Below are positions 14,219 to 21,464 of a DNA stretch of 21,586 nucleotides, one piece after another. Source of the stretch: a virus; the IMG/VR virus record IMGVR_UViG_3300020469_000302, positions 1 to 21,586 of that record, one strand, 5' to 3'. Every line of letters starts with the position of its first letter. The first letter of the stretch is position 1. The position numbers and the translations under genes were made by a program. The notes beneath the pieces are model-generated. The model was not told the origin of the DNA. It worked only from the letters and a program-made list of their open reading frames with translations, and made no database searches.

Positions 14219-14700
14219 TGGCGGCAACAACTAAAAAAATAAATTTGAATCAAATGTTGTACAATATTGATATGGCAAACTCAAAGTGGTATGATAGTTT
14301 AGATGAAGAAGAGAAAAAAACTTTTTCCCCATACACTGCAATGAGATTCACAAGCAATGTTCAAGGGCAAAAAGCATTTAAAGAACACTATATACTTTCT
14401 GTAAATGAATTTGCTAATAAGCATTTTGGTACTACACAAAAGCATGAAGGTGATTCAGTAATGTTTTGGAAGTTGTTATCACTTGCAGGTATTAAGAAAA
14501 AAATGTTTCATCCATGGGTAAAAGCACCAAAAGGCAAAGGTAAGAAAACTGGTATAGATAAATTGTTATCAGAGTGTTTTCCACATGCTAAAAACGATGA
14601 AATAGAAGCATTAAAGCAAATTAATGATGTTGATGGCTTTAAAAAATTAGCACGTCAACAAGGATGGACAGACAAAGAAATTAAAGAAATAGGCAAATAA
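14218..14700 (+). CDS. Conserved-looking basic protein, function unknown
   Basis: 160 residues from GTG, sharing one base with the preceding stop. Helical. It contains NSKWYDSLDEEEKKTFSPYTAMRF split over about 21-44, a helix HYILSVNEFANKHF, then FWKLLSLAGIKKKMFHPWVKAPKGKGKK (about 82-109) and ends in GWTDKEIKEIGK. The layout of a SPYxAxRF segment, a VNE helix and a basic HPWVK segment faintly recalls the T4 clamp-loader small subunit gp62, but the match is too weak to assign. I have seen similar unnamed proteins in marine T4-like phages. Confidence 0.7.
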   Translation: MAATTKKINLNQMLYNIDMANSKWYDSLDEEEKKTFSPYTAMRFTSNVQGQKAFKEHYILSVNEFANKHFGTTQKHEGDSVMFWKLLSLAGIKKKMFHPWVKAPKGKGKKTGIDKLLSECFPHAKNDEIEALKQINDVDGFKKLARQQGWTDKEIKEIGK

Positions 14701-15374
14701 TGTTTGAGTGTAAGTATTGTGGAAAAAAATTTACAAAAGAAACAACTCTATCGGTACATCTGTGTGAACCAAAAAGGAGGTTTCAACAAAAAGATGAACG
14801 TTTTGTACAGTTAGCATTTAGATCATATCAATACTTTTATAAGTCGACTATGCCACAAACACAAAAAGATAGGTCATATGATGACTTTGCAAAAAGCAAA
14901 TATTACACAGCATTTACAAAATTTGGTAGATACTTGTATGATGTACATGTGGATGATCCTAGCAAGTATGTTGATTACTTGTTGAAAAATATGGTAAAGA
15001 TTGATAGATGGCATTTAGATTCTGTGTATGAAAAATACATTAAAGAACATTTAAAGAAAGAACCTGCACAGTTGGCAGTTGAACGTGCTGTTGTTATAAT
15101 GAAACGTTGGGGAATTGATAATGGTCAAGATTTTAATAATTGCTTAGAAAACATAACACCAAACAGAGCAGTACACTTTATTAGATCAGGAAAACTATCT
15201 CCATGGGTGCTATACAATTGTGAAAGTGGTGTTAAACTATTAGAAAGTTTTAATAACGAACAAGTTGGGCTGGTGCATGATTATATTGATCCTGATTACT
15301 GGACAGCAAAGTTCCAAATGGCACAACAAGATGTAAAGTTTGTTGAAGAGGTGCTAGAAACAGCAGGATTGTAA
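14700..15374 (+). CDS. Zinc-finger-like protein, function unknown
   Basis: 224 residues; ATG overlaps the preceding stop by one base. The N-terminus holds a C2HC-type zinc finger: C4, C7, H20 and C22 in ECKYCGKKFTKETTLSVHLC, followed by a basic KRRFQQK stretch. The remaining 190 residues are helical and aromatic-rich (FRSYQYFYKSTMP, YYTAFTKFGRYLYDVHVDDP, AVHFIRSGKLSPWVLYNC), ending in an acidic helix. A finger plus basic linker suggests nucleic-acid binding. Similar proteins occur in marine T4-like phages without a name. Role inferred only from the finger. Confidence 0.75.
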   Translation: MFECKYCGKKFTKETTLSVHLCEPKRRFQQKDERFVQLAFRSYQYFYKSTMPQTQKDRSYDDFAKSKYYTAFTKFGRYLYDVHVDDPSKYVDYLLKNMVKIDRWHLDSVYEKYIKEHLKKEPAQLAVERAVVIMKRWGIDNGQDFNNCLENITPNRAVHFIRSGKLSPWVLYNCESGVKLLESFNNEQVGLVHDYIDPDYWTAKFQMAQQDVKFVEEVLETAGL

Positions 15375-15913
15375 TGACAGATTATAACGAAGGTATACCA
15401 GAAATAGTAGCCAAAGTTGCTAACAAAAGCGATAATGAAACTGTAAAAGAAAAATGGGAAGAATTAAAAACACTAGTGCATCTAGTACATAAAGATGAAG
15501 TATTAAGGCAAAGAAAAAAATTAGATGATTGGAAAAGTGGAATGAATGATGTCAATAGAAAGTTATCACAATTGCAACAGTCGTCATGGGGTGTTGGTAT
15601 AGAAGAAGACAATGATTATACATTCCATACTAGTTATGCAGGTGGTAGTTTGTCTTTGGACGACTACGGAACAACAGCAATGTCAACTACTTTTGATGAT
15701 GACTTTGAAAGCATAGAAGAAGATAATCAAATAAAATTAAATTTTCCTATGACTAAAGAAGAAGAATACATTAATGCAGGATTTACACCAGAGCAAATAA
15801 AACATATAGAAGAAAACACAACATCAACACCGTTATCAGAATATGAAGCAATTGAAGAACTATCTAAAGAAAAAATTAAACAACAGAAAGATCCAAAACA
15901 TAATCAATGGTAA
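15374..15913 (+). CDS. Acidic protein of unknown function
   Basis: 179 residues; ATG shares one base with the previous stop. The N-terminal 65 residues look like a coiled coil (ETVKEKWEELKTLVHLVHK, QRKKLDDWKSGMNDVNRKL). The middle is Gly/Ser/Asp/Thr rich (SYAGGSLSLDDYGTTAMS). The C-terminal third is strongly acidic and then basic at the very end. It lies directly before the DnaE-like gene with a 7-base overlap. No known domain seen. Confidence 0.7.
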   Translation: MTDYNEGIPEIVAKVANKSDNETVKEKWEELKTLVHLVHKDEVLRQRKKLDDWKSGMNDVNRKLSQLQQSSWGVGIEEDNDYTFHTSYAGGSLSLDDYGTTAMSTTFDDDFESIEEDNQIKLNFPMTKEEEYINAGFTPEQIKHIEENTTSTPLSEYEAIEELSKEKIKQQKDPKHNQW

Positions 15914-16491
15914 ACATAGCAAAAACAGATATTGATATTGATGTGAAGAACAGGGATGTTTTATTAGAAAAACTAAAACACATACCTGCCAGTATTATAA
16001 ATGATGGTGAAATTAAAAAACACAATACTGGAGTTTATTTTACTGATATACCAACACATCCGTTTACTAATTCTGCAAACATTGATTACAAACAAGCAGA
16101 AGATAGAGGTTATTTTAAATTAGATGTATTAAACGTAAGTGTGTATGAACAAGTTAAAAATGAAAAACATCTACAAGAATTAATTGATCAAAAACCTGAT
16201 TGGAGTTTGCTAGAACACAAAGAAATTGTTGAACAATTGTTTCATATACATAATCATTTTGATATTGTTAATAAATTAAAACCAAAGTCAGTTGAAGAAC
16301 TGGCGGCAGTATTAGCAATAATACGTCCTGCTAAAAGAAACTTGCTTAATGCAACTTGGTCAGAAATTCATAATAGTGTTTGGATAAAACCACAAGATAA
16401 TACTTACTACTTTAAAAAGAGTCATGCTATTGGATATGCATTAGCAATTTGTGTACAAATGAATTTAATGTCTAACTGTCAGACTTTTTAA
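15907..16491 (+). CDS. Miniature DnaE-like (Pol III alpha palm/fingers) protein
   Basis: 194 residues, far smaller than DnaE (about 1100). Its motifs run in DnaE order. TDIDIDVKNRD (D8, D10, D12) resembles the PDFDVDF...RR region that holds E. coli alpha D401 and D403. KHNTGVYF (38-45) resembles the KHAGGVVI segment. GYFKLDVLNV (68-77, D73) resembles LVKFDFLGL, which holds D555. LAAVLAIIRP (132-141) and FKKSHAIGYA (169-178) match the RPGP and FNKSHAAAYA segments of DnaE. I recall similar proteins in marine phages. PHP, thumb and beta-binding parts are missing, so independent polymerase activity is doubtful. It ends convergently with the leftward gene, overlapping by 20 bases. Confidence 0.72.
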   Translation: MVNIAKTDIDIDVKNRDVLLEKLKHIPASIINDGEIKKHNTGVYFTDIPTHPFTNSANIDYKQAEDRGYFKLDVLNVSVYEQVKNEKHLQELIDQKPDWSLLEHKEIVEQLFHIHNHFDIVNKLKPKSVEELAAVLAIIRPAKRNLLNATWSEIHNSVWIKPQDNTYYFKKSHAIGYALAICVQMNLMSNCQTF

Positions 16492-16843
16492 CCAATTGAA
16501 TTTGGCGTCTTTTAATTCTTTTCTTTACAATATTATTTAAACTTGTAGTTGGGCCAAAAACCATTTTGGTATCTTTGGTAGTAAATGTTTTTAGCCAATT
16601 TTGATATATATGAAAATCACCTGCTAAAAATATGTTGATTGGAATTATTCTATTTGATTCCCACCACCAAACATCACCTAATCTTAAAAATTCAGTTCTT
16701 AGTTCTTCAGTTGGGATATCATCATACACATAGATGCTAGTTACAAAATCATCTTGATTTTGCAGTATACCTACGTATTCGTTAACACCGTGTTTCATAC
16801 ACGATAAAAAAGGAAATTTTTCTGCTAGTTCGTTATAGTCCAT
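16472..16843 (-). CDS. Conserved marine T4-like phage protein, function unknown
   Basis: 123 residues on the minus strand. It has the pattern of a small protein I know from cyanophages: FPFLSCMKHGVNEYVGILQNQD near the N-terminus, then YVYDDIPTEE, GDVWWWESNRIIPINIFL (about 56-73) and a basic C-terminus FGPTTSLNNIVKKRIKRRQIQLVKK. The WWWESNR-IPIN core is distinctive. A sigma70-like promoter lies just upstream on the minus strand; the leader would be about 12 nt without Shine-Dalgarno. No enzymatic motif. Function is unknown; expression is probably early, opposite to the flanking genes. Confidence 0.8.
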   Translation of the reverse strand: MDYNELAEKFPFLSCMKHGVNEYVGILQNQDDFVTSIYVYDDIPTEELRTEFLRLGDVWWWESNRIIPINIFLAGDFHIYQNWLKTFTTKDTKMVFGPTTSLNNIVKKRIKRRQIQLVKKSDS

Positions 16844-16861
16844 GTGTTACTTTTTCTTTAC

Positions 16862-16890
16862 ATTATACTTTCAATACTTCTATTTAGCAA
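16862..16890 (-). promoter_or_regulatory. Leftward sigma70-like promoter
   Basis: On the minus strand TTGCTA (16890-16885), 17 bases, then TATAAT (16867-16862). Predicted start near 16855, 12 bases before the ATG of the leftward gene. Its -35 box directly abuts the rightward late promoter at 16891. Confidence 0.6.
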
Positions 16891-16898
16891 CATAAATA
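16891..16898 (+). promoter_or_regulatory. T4-like late promoter (CATAAATA) for the structural protein/dehydrogenase unit
   Basis: CATAAATA, 7 of 8 to the late consensus. The predicted transcript starts near 16904 and includes AAGGA at 16911-16915 before the ATG at 16925. An upstream ATG at 16902 opens a frame of 8 codons ending across the main start, so coupling is possible. Confidence 0.7.
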
Positions 16899-16924
16899 TA
16901 TATGAAGTTTAAGGAAAACATAGT

Positions 16925-17713
16925 ATGACAGTAACCGTATATGTATATGACGATACTCATACAGTGATAGTAAATACAAGTGCAAGACAAGGTAGTACAA
17001 CAATGTATGATAAAACTATAAAATTGTATCAAGGTATTGATAACACTGTGAAGTTTGCGTTAAAAGACAACGACAGAAAAGCAGTTAATTTAACTAATTT
17101 AACTGTAACGTTTAACGTAGTAGACGCAACTACAAACGAATCAATACTTAAAAGACCATTAACAGTGTCAAATGCTGTGCAGGGTCTTGCTCAGATTAAT
17201 TTACCAGCATCAGATTTAGATAATATATCCGGTGGATTTTACAACTATTCATTATATACTACAAACACTAGTTCAGAACAACAAGTGGTGTTTACAGACC
17301 TCAATGAAGCGGCAAATGGCACTTTAGAAGTAGTTGAAGGTGTTGCTTCAAGTCCAAGAATAACTGAAGAAATGTCAACATTTACTTATGATACAGCACA
17401 ATGGTATAATTCAAATGCAGTTTCTGGAGCAACAGAAAGAAATTTAACTTCTTCAAATCACACTATTGCAACTTATACTTCTTCGTTTGATGGATTATAC
17501 AAAGTCCAAGGTTGCATGGATGCCACAGCAAGTTTAGATGATGCAAATTGGTTTGATATTACATTAGACAATGGAAATGCATCGGTAACAGTTACAAATG
17601 CAACAGCAATAGAATCATACAACTTTACCACTCAAGCAAAATGGATTAGAGTAGCATATGATCCAGATACAAGTAACAGTGGTACCTTTGATAAAGTCTT
17701 ATTAAGGAATTAA
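16925..17713 (+). CDS. Probable virion structural protein with BppU-like N-terminal domain
   Basis: 262 residues. AAGGA lies 9 bases before ATG in a late transcript. After a short Thr/Val-rich strand region, residues about 30-140 follow the baseplate upper protein (BppU) pattern: IKLYQGIDNTVKFALKDNDRK, NLTVTFNVVDATTNESIL, GLAQINLPASDLDNISGGFY and YSLYTTN. The C-terminal 120 residues form a second beta-sandwich-like domain (YKVQGCMDATASLDDANWFD, AKWIRVAYDPD), as in neck, collar or fibre-associated proteins. Composition is Thr/Asn/Ser rich with few Lys, typical of virion beta proteins. Likely part of the tail, neck or baseplate; the exact location is not visible. Confidence 0.72.
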   Translation: MTVTVYVYDDTHTVIVNTSARQGSTTMYDKTIKLYQGIDNTVKFALKDNDRKAVNLTNLTVTFNVVDATTNESILKRPLTVSNAVQGLAQINLPASDLDNISGGFYNYSLYTTNTSSEQQVVFTDLNEAANGTLEVVEGVASSPRITEEMSTFTYDTAQWYNSNAVSGATERNLTSSNHTIATYTSSFDGLYKVQGCMDATASLDDANWFDITLDNGNASVTVTNATAIESYNFTTQAKWIRVAYDPDTSNSGTFDKVLLRN

Positions 17714-17714
17714 A

Positions 17715-18866
17715 ATGCCAATCCAGTCAATGGAGATTAAAGAAATCAAAACACAAGGTTTTGAAAGAGTAGTTCACGGTTATCACGAAGCAAGTAATTT
17801 CAGTGCCTACATAGCAATTCACACATTAAAAAATGGTCCTGCTTTTGGTGGCATACGTTACTGGAACTACAAAGACAATCATCGACCTTATCTTGATGTA
17901 CAAAAACTTGCAGAAGCAATGACAGAAAAATGCATGGTAGCAGGTATAAAATTAAGTGGTGGAAAATCAGTAGTGCAACAATCCTATCATAGAGAAATAG
18001 GACAATGTGGTGTTGAAGAAAAAAGAATTTTTCCTTATCTAGGAGAACTTATAAATCATCTCAATGGTGATTACTATGGCGGATTAGATGTTGGATTTGA
18101 TTACAAAATGTTACAACGTTTGAGAAATTATACAGAATATACAACAACATATTCTGATCCAGATATTGGCGGATCATGTACTGCTTACAGTGTTTACAAT
18201 GCAATGTGTGGAGCAGTAAAATATGTGTTTGATAAAGACTCACTTGAAGGATTATCTGTAGCCATAAAAGGTTTAGGAAAAGTTGGATACCAATTGGTCA
18301 ACTATCTTGTTGAAGACGGTGTAAAGTTATATGTTGCTGATAGTAATACAGCACAGATTGATTTATTGAAACCAATAATGGCAAAATATCCTTTTACAAT
18401 AAATGTTGTTAGTACAGATGATATACACAAACAAGAGGTTGATGTATATTCTCCTTGTGCATTAGGAAACGATATCAAACTTTCAAAAATACCTGATATG
18501 AAATGTAAAATTATTTGTGGTGCGGCCAATAATCAATTAGATATAGTAGATACTGGGTTGGCTAAAAAACAATTACTTGATAGTAAAATCACTTACGTTC
18601 CAGATACCCTGGCAAATGTTGGAGGAGTTTTTAGGTCAGCAGGAGTCATACTAAATTCAAGAAATGAAGAGGAATCTTTTAAATTAATACAGACAGTACG
18701 TGATAGAACTATAAAAATATTAGAATTTGCCACCCAAGCAAACATAAATCCAGCCGATGTATGCACGGAAATAGGACAAGCAATAACAGGTAAACCAAAT
18801 AGATTTAAAATGGGTCTAAGTGGTATAAGTGGTGTACGTAGTGGAAATAATACTTACAGGATTTAA
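17715..18866 (+). CDS. Leucine/phenylalanine-type NAD-dependent amino-acid dehydrogenase
   Basis: 383 residues, close to bacterial leucine dehydrogenase (about 365). Catalyses reversible oxidative deamination of an amino acid to a 2-oxo acid, releasing ammonia. Visible: GPAFGGIRYW (41-50), MTEK with K72, LSGGKSV with catalytic-type K84, GGLDVG with D125 (equivalent to the catalytic Asp of the family), GGSCTAYSVYNAM, DSLEGLSVAIKGLGKVG with a Rossmann GxGxxG (186-191), VADSN with D209 (NAD preference), YSPCALG (255-261), CGAANNQ and YVPDTLANVGGV. These align with leucine dehydrogenase motifs and all key residues seem intact. The gene starts 1 base after the structural gene stop, with AAGGA before ATG, so it should be expressed late. 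Substrate (Leu, Val, Phe or other) is undecided. Confidence 0.88.
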   Translation: MPIQSMEIKEIKTQGFERVVHGYHEASNFSAYIAIHTLKNGPAFGGIRYWNYKDNHRPYLDVQKLAEAMTEKCMVAGIKLSGGKSVVQQSYHREIGQCGVEEKRIFPYLGELINHLNGDYYGGLDVGFDYKMLQRLRNYTEYTTTYSDPDIGGSCTAYSVYNAMCGAVKYVFDKDSLEGLSVAIKGLGKVGYQLVNYLVEDGVKLYVADSNTAQIDLLKPIMAKYPFTINVVSTDDIHKQEVDVYSPCALGNDIKLSKIPDMKCKIICGAANNQLDIVDTGLAKKQLLDSKITYVPDTLANVGGVFRSAGVILNSRNEEESFKLIQTVRDRTIKILEFATQANINPADVCTEIGQAITGKPNRFKMGLSGISGVRSGNNTYRI

Positions 18867-18893
18867 TTGACTTTTTGGCAAAAGTGTTATAAT
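18867..18893 (+). promoter_or_regulatory. Sigma70-like promoter for the primase gene, close to ATG
   Basis: TTGACT at 18867-18872 and TATAAT at 18888-18893, spacing 15; an overlapping TAATAT at 18890 gives 17. The predicted start is 0-3 bases before the primase ATG at 18903, and there is no Shine-Dalgarno. Confidence 0.6.
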
Positions 18894-18902
18894 ATATAAC
18901 AC

Positions 18903-19892
18903 ATGGAACTACAAAACACAATCATTACACACATGCCAGGCAAAAGGAAAAAGACGCCTAGTGGCTGGACAACAATAAATTGTCCAATGTGTACTACAAA
19001 TGGCCAATCAAGACCTGATAAAAGATCACGTGGTGGATTTAGATTTATTGACGGGGTAGTTTATCATTGTTTTAACTGTGGATTCAGTACAAGTTATAAA
19101 CCAGGCAAAACATTTGGTAAAAAAATGACAGGACTATTACGTGGCATTGGTGTTCCAGATAATGAAATAAGAAGACTACAACTTTTGGCTATACGTGAAA
19201 AAGAAAATAATCCAAACGTAGAAGAAAAACCAAAGCCAAAAGTCAGTTGGAGAGAAATTCAATTACCAAAAGGATCAAAACCTTTAATAGAAATAATAAA
19301 GCAAGACACTCCATCAGAAGATGCAATATGGGTGTACAAACATATTATTGATAGAGGATTAGATCATCATGGTGATTTTTACTGGTGCAATGATACATAT
19401 TTAGATTTAAATAGAAGATTTATTGTGCCATTTTATTACAATGGCAATACAGTTGGTTATACATCAAGAATAATTGACAACAACAAAAACAAGCCAAAGT
19501 ATTTTACTAACTCACAACCTAATTATATGTATAATATGGATGTGTTGAGTAAGCAAAGAAAATATTTGATTGTGGTAGAAGGTGTGCTAGATGCGTTAAG
19601 TATTGATGGACTAGCAGTGCTACACAACAAACTAAATCAAGTGCAAATTGATTTGATAAAAGAATTTGATGGAGAAATTATTGTGTGTCCAGATAGAGAT
19701 GCGGCAGGATCAACGTTAATTGATCAAGCAGTTGACAATGGATGGGCAGTTAGTTTTCCGCCATGGCAGGATCACATCAAAGACTGTGCTGATGCTGTAA
19801 AACACTATGGACAGTTGTTCACAGTAAAAAGTATTATTGACAGTCGGGTAAATAATAAAACAAAAATAGAAGTATTAAGAAAAATTGCGTAG
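18903..19892 (+). CDS. 61: DNA primase gp61
   Basis: 329 residues (T4 gp61 is 342). Makes RNA primers for lagging-strand synthesis with helicase gp41. N-terminal zinc-binding domain: C27, C30, C56 and C59 in CPMC...HCFNC. Toprim-type core: LIVVEGVLDALS with E226 and CPDRDAAG with D264 and D266. RRFIVPFYYNGNTVGYTSRII (171-191) is the usual strand pair before the Toprim core. The helicase gene begins 1.6 kb downstream, separated by three metabolic genes. Confidence 0.93.
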   Translation: MELQNTIITHMPGKRKKTPSGWTTINCPMCTTNGQSRPDKRSRGGFRFIDGVVYHCFNCGFSTSYKPGKTFGKKMTGLLRGIGVPDNEIRRLQLLAIREKENNPNVEEKPKPKVSWREIQLPKGSKPLIEIIKQDTPSEDAIWVYKHIIDRGLDHHGDFYWCNDTYLDLNRRFIVPFYYNGNTVGYTSRIIDNNKNKPKYFTNSQPNYMYNMDVLSKQRKYLIVVEGVLDALSIDGLAVLHNKLNQVQIDLIKEFDGEIIVCPDRDAAGSTLIDQAVDNGWAVSFPPWQDHIKDCADAVKHYGQLFTVKSIIDSRVNNKTKIEVLRKIA

Positions 19893-19900
19893 GAGAAATA

Positions 19901-20506
19901 ATGGCAACTTTAGATAAAGACAACAAGAAAAAATCTGGTCCTGATAAACCACAACAACCACTACAACCAGGAATGATGATGTGGGAGGCTGGAATAATGT
20001 ATTTCAGTGATGGCTTTGACAGTAATTCAACCAAACCAGTGATACAAGCAATAATTGAAAAAAACTTATTGCCTGATTCAGTAAGACCAAAAGAATTAAC
20101 ATTGGTAATTAATTCGCCAGGTGGACAAGTACACTCAGCATTTGCATTAATAGACACAATGAAAGGGTCAGCGATTCCTGTGAAAACAGTAGGACTTGGT
20201 ATGATTGCATCATGTGGACTATTAACATTTATGAGTGGTACAAAAGGTCGCAGAGTTATTACACCAAACACATCTATACTATCACATCAATACAGTTGGG
20301 GCAGTGTGGGTAAAGAACATGAATTGTTTGCAAGAGTAAAAGAGTTTGAATTGAGTACAGCAAGGATGATAGATCATTATAAAAAGTGTACTGGTTTAAG
20401 CGAAAAGAAAATTAGAGAAATACTACTACCTGCTGAAGATGTTTGGTTAAGTGCCAAAGAAGCAGTTAAGTACGGTATTGCAGATAAAATTGTTTCAACT
20501 TATTAA
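19901..20506 (+). CDS. ClpP-like serine protease
   Basis: 201 residues, the size of ClpP. ClpP is the peptidase barrel that works with AAA+ unfoldases. AGGAG lies 5 bases before ATG. Visible: LVINSPGGQVHSAFALIDTM (about 68-87), VGLGMIASCGLL with nucleophile S104, ILSHQYSWG with H129, and LPAEDVWLSAKEAVKYGIADKI with D180 as the third residue. The N-terminus is Pro/Gln/Lys rich and differs from cellular ClpP, so ClpX docking may differ. It is not the T4 prohead protease gp21, which is another family. It may join host ClpX/ClpA or act alone on host or virion proteins. Confidence 0.9.
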   Translation: MATLDKDNKKKSGPDKPQQPLQPGMMMWEAGIMYFSDGFDSNSTKPVIQAIIEKNLLPDSVRPKELTLVINSPGGQVHSAFALIDTMKGSAIPVKTVGLGMIASCGLLTFMSGTKGRRVITPNTSILSHQYSWGSVGKEHELFARVKEFELSTARMIDHYKKCTGLSEKKIREILLPAEDVWLSAKEAVKYGIADKIVSTY

Positions 20507-20517
20507 GGAGTACTTGT

Positions 20518-20832
20518 ATGAATGAAGAAACTAAAAACTTTATACAAAGCAATATTGAAAAAAACAATATATGTTTGTTTATGAAAGGTACACCAGATGC
20601 ACCGCAATGTGGATTTTCTATGGCAGTTGCAAATATACTAAAAGGTTTAGAAGTTGAGTTTACAGGTGTAAATGTATTAGCGGATCAAAATCTTAGAGAA
20701 GGTATTAAAGTTTTCAGCGATTGGCCAACTATACCACAACTTTATGTTAATGGAGAATTTATTGGTGGTTGTGATATTATAAAAGAAATGTATCAAGATG
20801 GTGAATTGCAAACAGTGTTAGGTATAAAATAG
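20518..20832 (+). CDS. Monothiol glutaredoxin (Grx4/GrxD type, CGFS)
   Basis: 104 residues, typical for single-domain monothiol glutaredoxins, which carry and deliver [2Fe-2S] clusters using glutathione. K23 in FMKG, active-site CGFS at 31-34, the cis-Pro segment WPTIPQLYVNGEF and the GGCDII motif are all present. AAGGAG lies 7 bases before ATG. Unlike T4 NrdC, which is a dithiol thioredoxin/glutaredoxin for ribonucleotide reductase, the CGFS site points to Fe-S handling. The stop overlaps the thyX GTG by one base. Confidence 0.93.
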   Translation: MNEETKNFIQSNIEKNNICLFMKGTPDAPQCGFSMAVANILKGLEVEFTGVNVLADQNLREGIKVFSDWPTIPQLYVNGEFIGGCDIIKEMYQDGELQTVLGIK

Positions 20833-21464
20833 TGGAAGTTACACTTATTGATAAAATGGGATCAGACTTAACTGTAGTGAATGCCGCTAGAGTTAGTTTT
20901 GGAAAAAACAAAGAGTTGTTTGATGCATCAGATGAAAAGTTAATTTCATTTCTAGCAAGGCATAATCATTGGTCTCCGTTTGCACATTGTAGTGTGCAGT
21001 TTAGAATTAAAGCACCAATTTTTGTTGCAAGACAGTTAGTAAAGCATCAAGTTGGTTTAAGTTGGAATGAAATCAGCAGACGTTATGTTGATTACGAACC
21101 TGAATACTATATGCCTAAAAACTGGAGACTACGAGCTGAAGATAAAAAACAAGGTAGCAGTAGTGAAACAATTGAGTACGATATCGCTAATACAATAAAA
21201 AATGCTAATACAACCTACAATGATATGCTGGCCAAAGGCATTGCTCCTGAATTAGCAAGAATGGTATTGCCACAAAATATGATGACAGAATGGTATTGGA
21301 GTGGAACATTATACGCATTTGCTAGGGTATGTGAATTAAGATGTGCTGAAGATACTCAAGCAGAAACAAGAGAAATAGCAGATTCAATTGATGAATTTTG
21401 TAATACAGAGTTTCCATACAGTTGGAAACATTTAAGACTTGAAAAACAAAAAGAAAATGTGTAG
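20832..21464 (+). CDS. thyX: Flavin-dependent thymidylate synthase ThyX
   Basis: 210 residues from GTG sharing one base with the preceding stop. ThyX makes dTMP from dUMP using FAD, NADPH and methylene-THF, supplying an AT-rich genome. Visible: FLARHNHWSPFAHCSVQFRIKAP in the N-terminal part (about 40-62), VARQLVKHQVGLSWNEISRRYVDY around the ThyX signature (65-88) and RMVLPQNMMTEWYWSGTL near the C-terminal dUMP site. The classical RHRxxSxxxxSxR signature reads KHQVGLSWNEISRR here: both Arg of RHR are changed, and one extra residue appears between them and Ser. Confidence 0.93.
   Translation: MEVTLIDKMGSDLTVVNAARVSFGKNKELFDASDEKLISFLARHNHWSPFAHCSVQFRIKAPIFVARQLVKHQVGLSWNEISRRYVDYEPEYYMPKNWRLRAEDKKQGSSSETIEYDIANTIKNANTTYNDMLAKGIAPELARMVLPQNMMTEWYWSGTLYAFARVCELRCAEDTQAETREIADSIDEFCNTEFPYSWKHLRLEKQKENV

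Noticed and set aside
14218-14700. Clamp-loader small subunit gp62
   Set aside because: Only a faint layout resemblance; no partner gp44 or gp45 nearby, so left as unknown.
16970-16978. GTAAATAC as a late promoter
   Set aside because: Inside the structural gene coding region and lacking the first bases of the consensus; no ATG at suitable distance.
19834-20271. Minus-strand 145-codon frame
   Set aside because: Fully inside primase and ClpP, both intact with catalytic motifs; a shadow frame.
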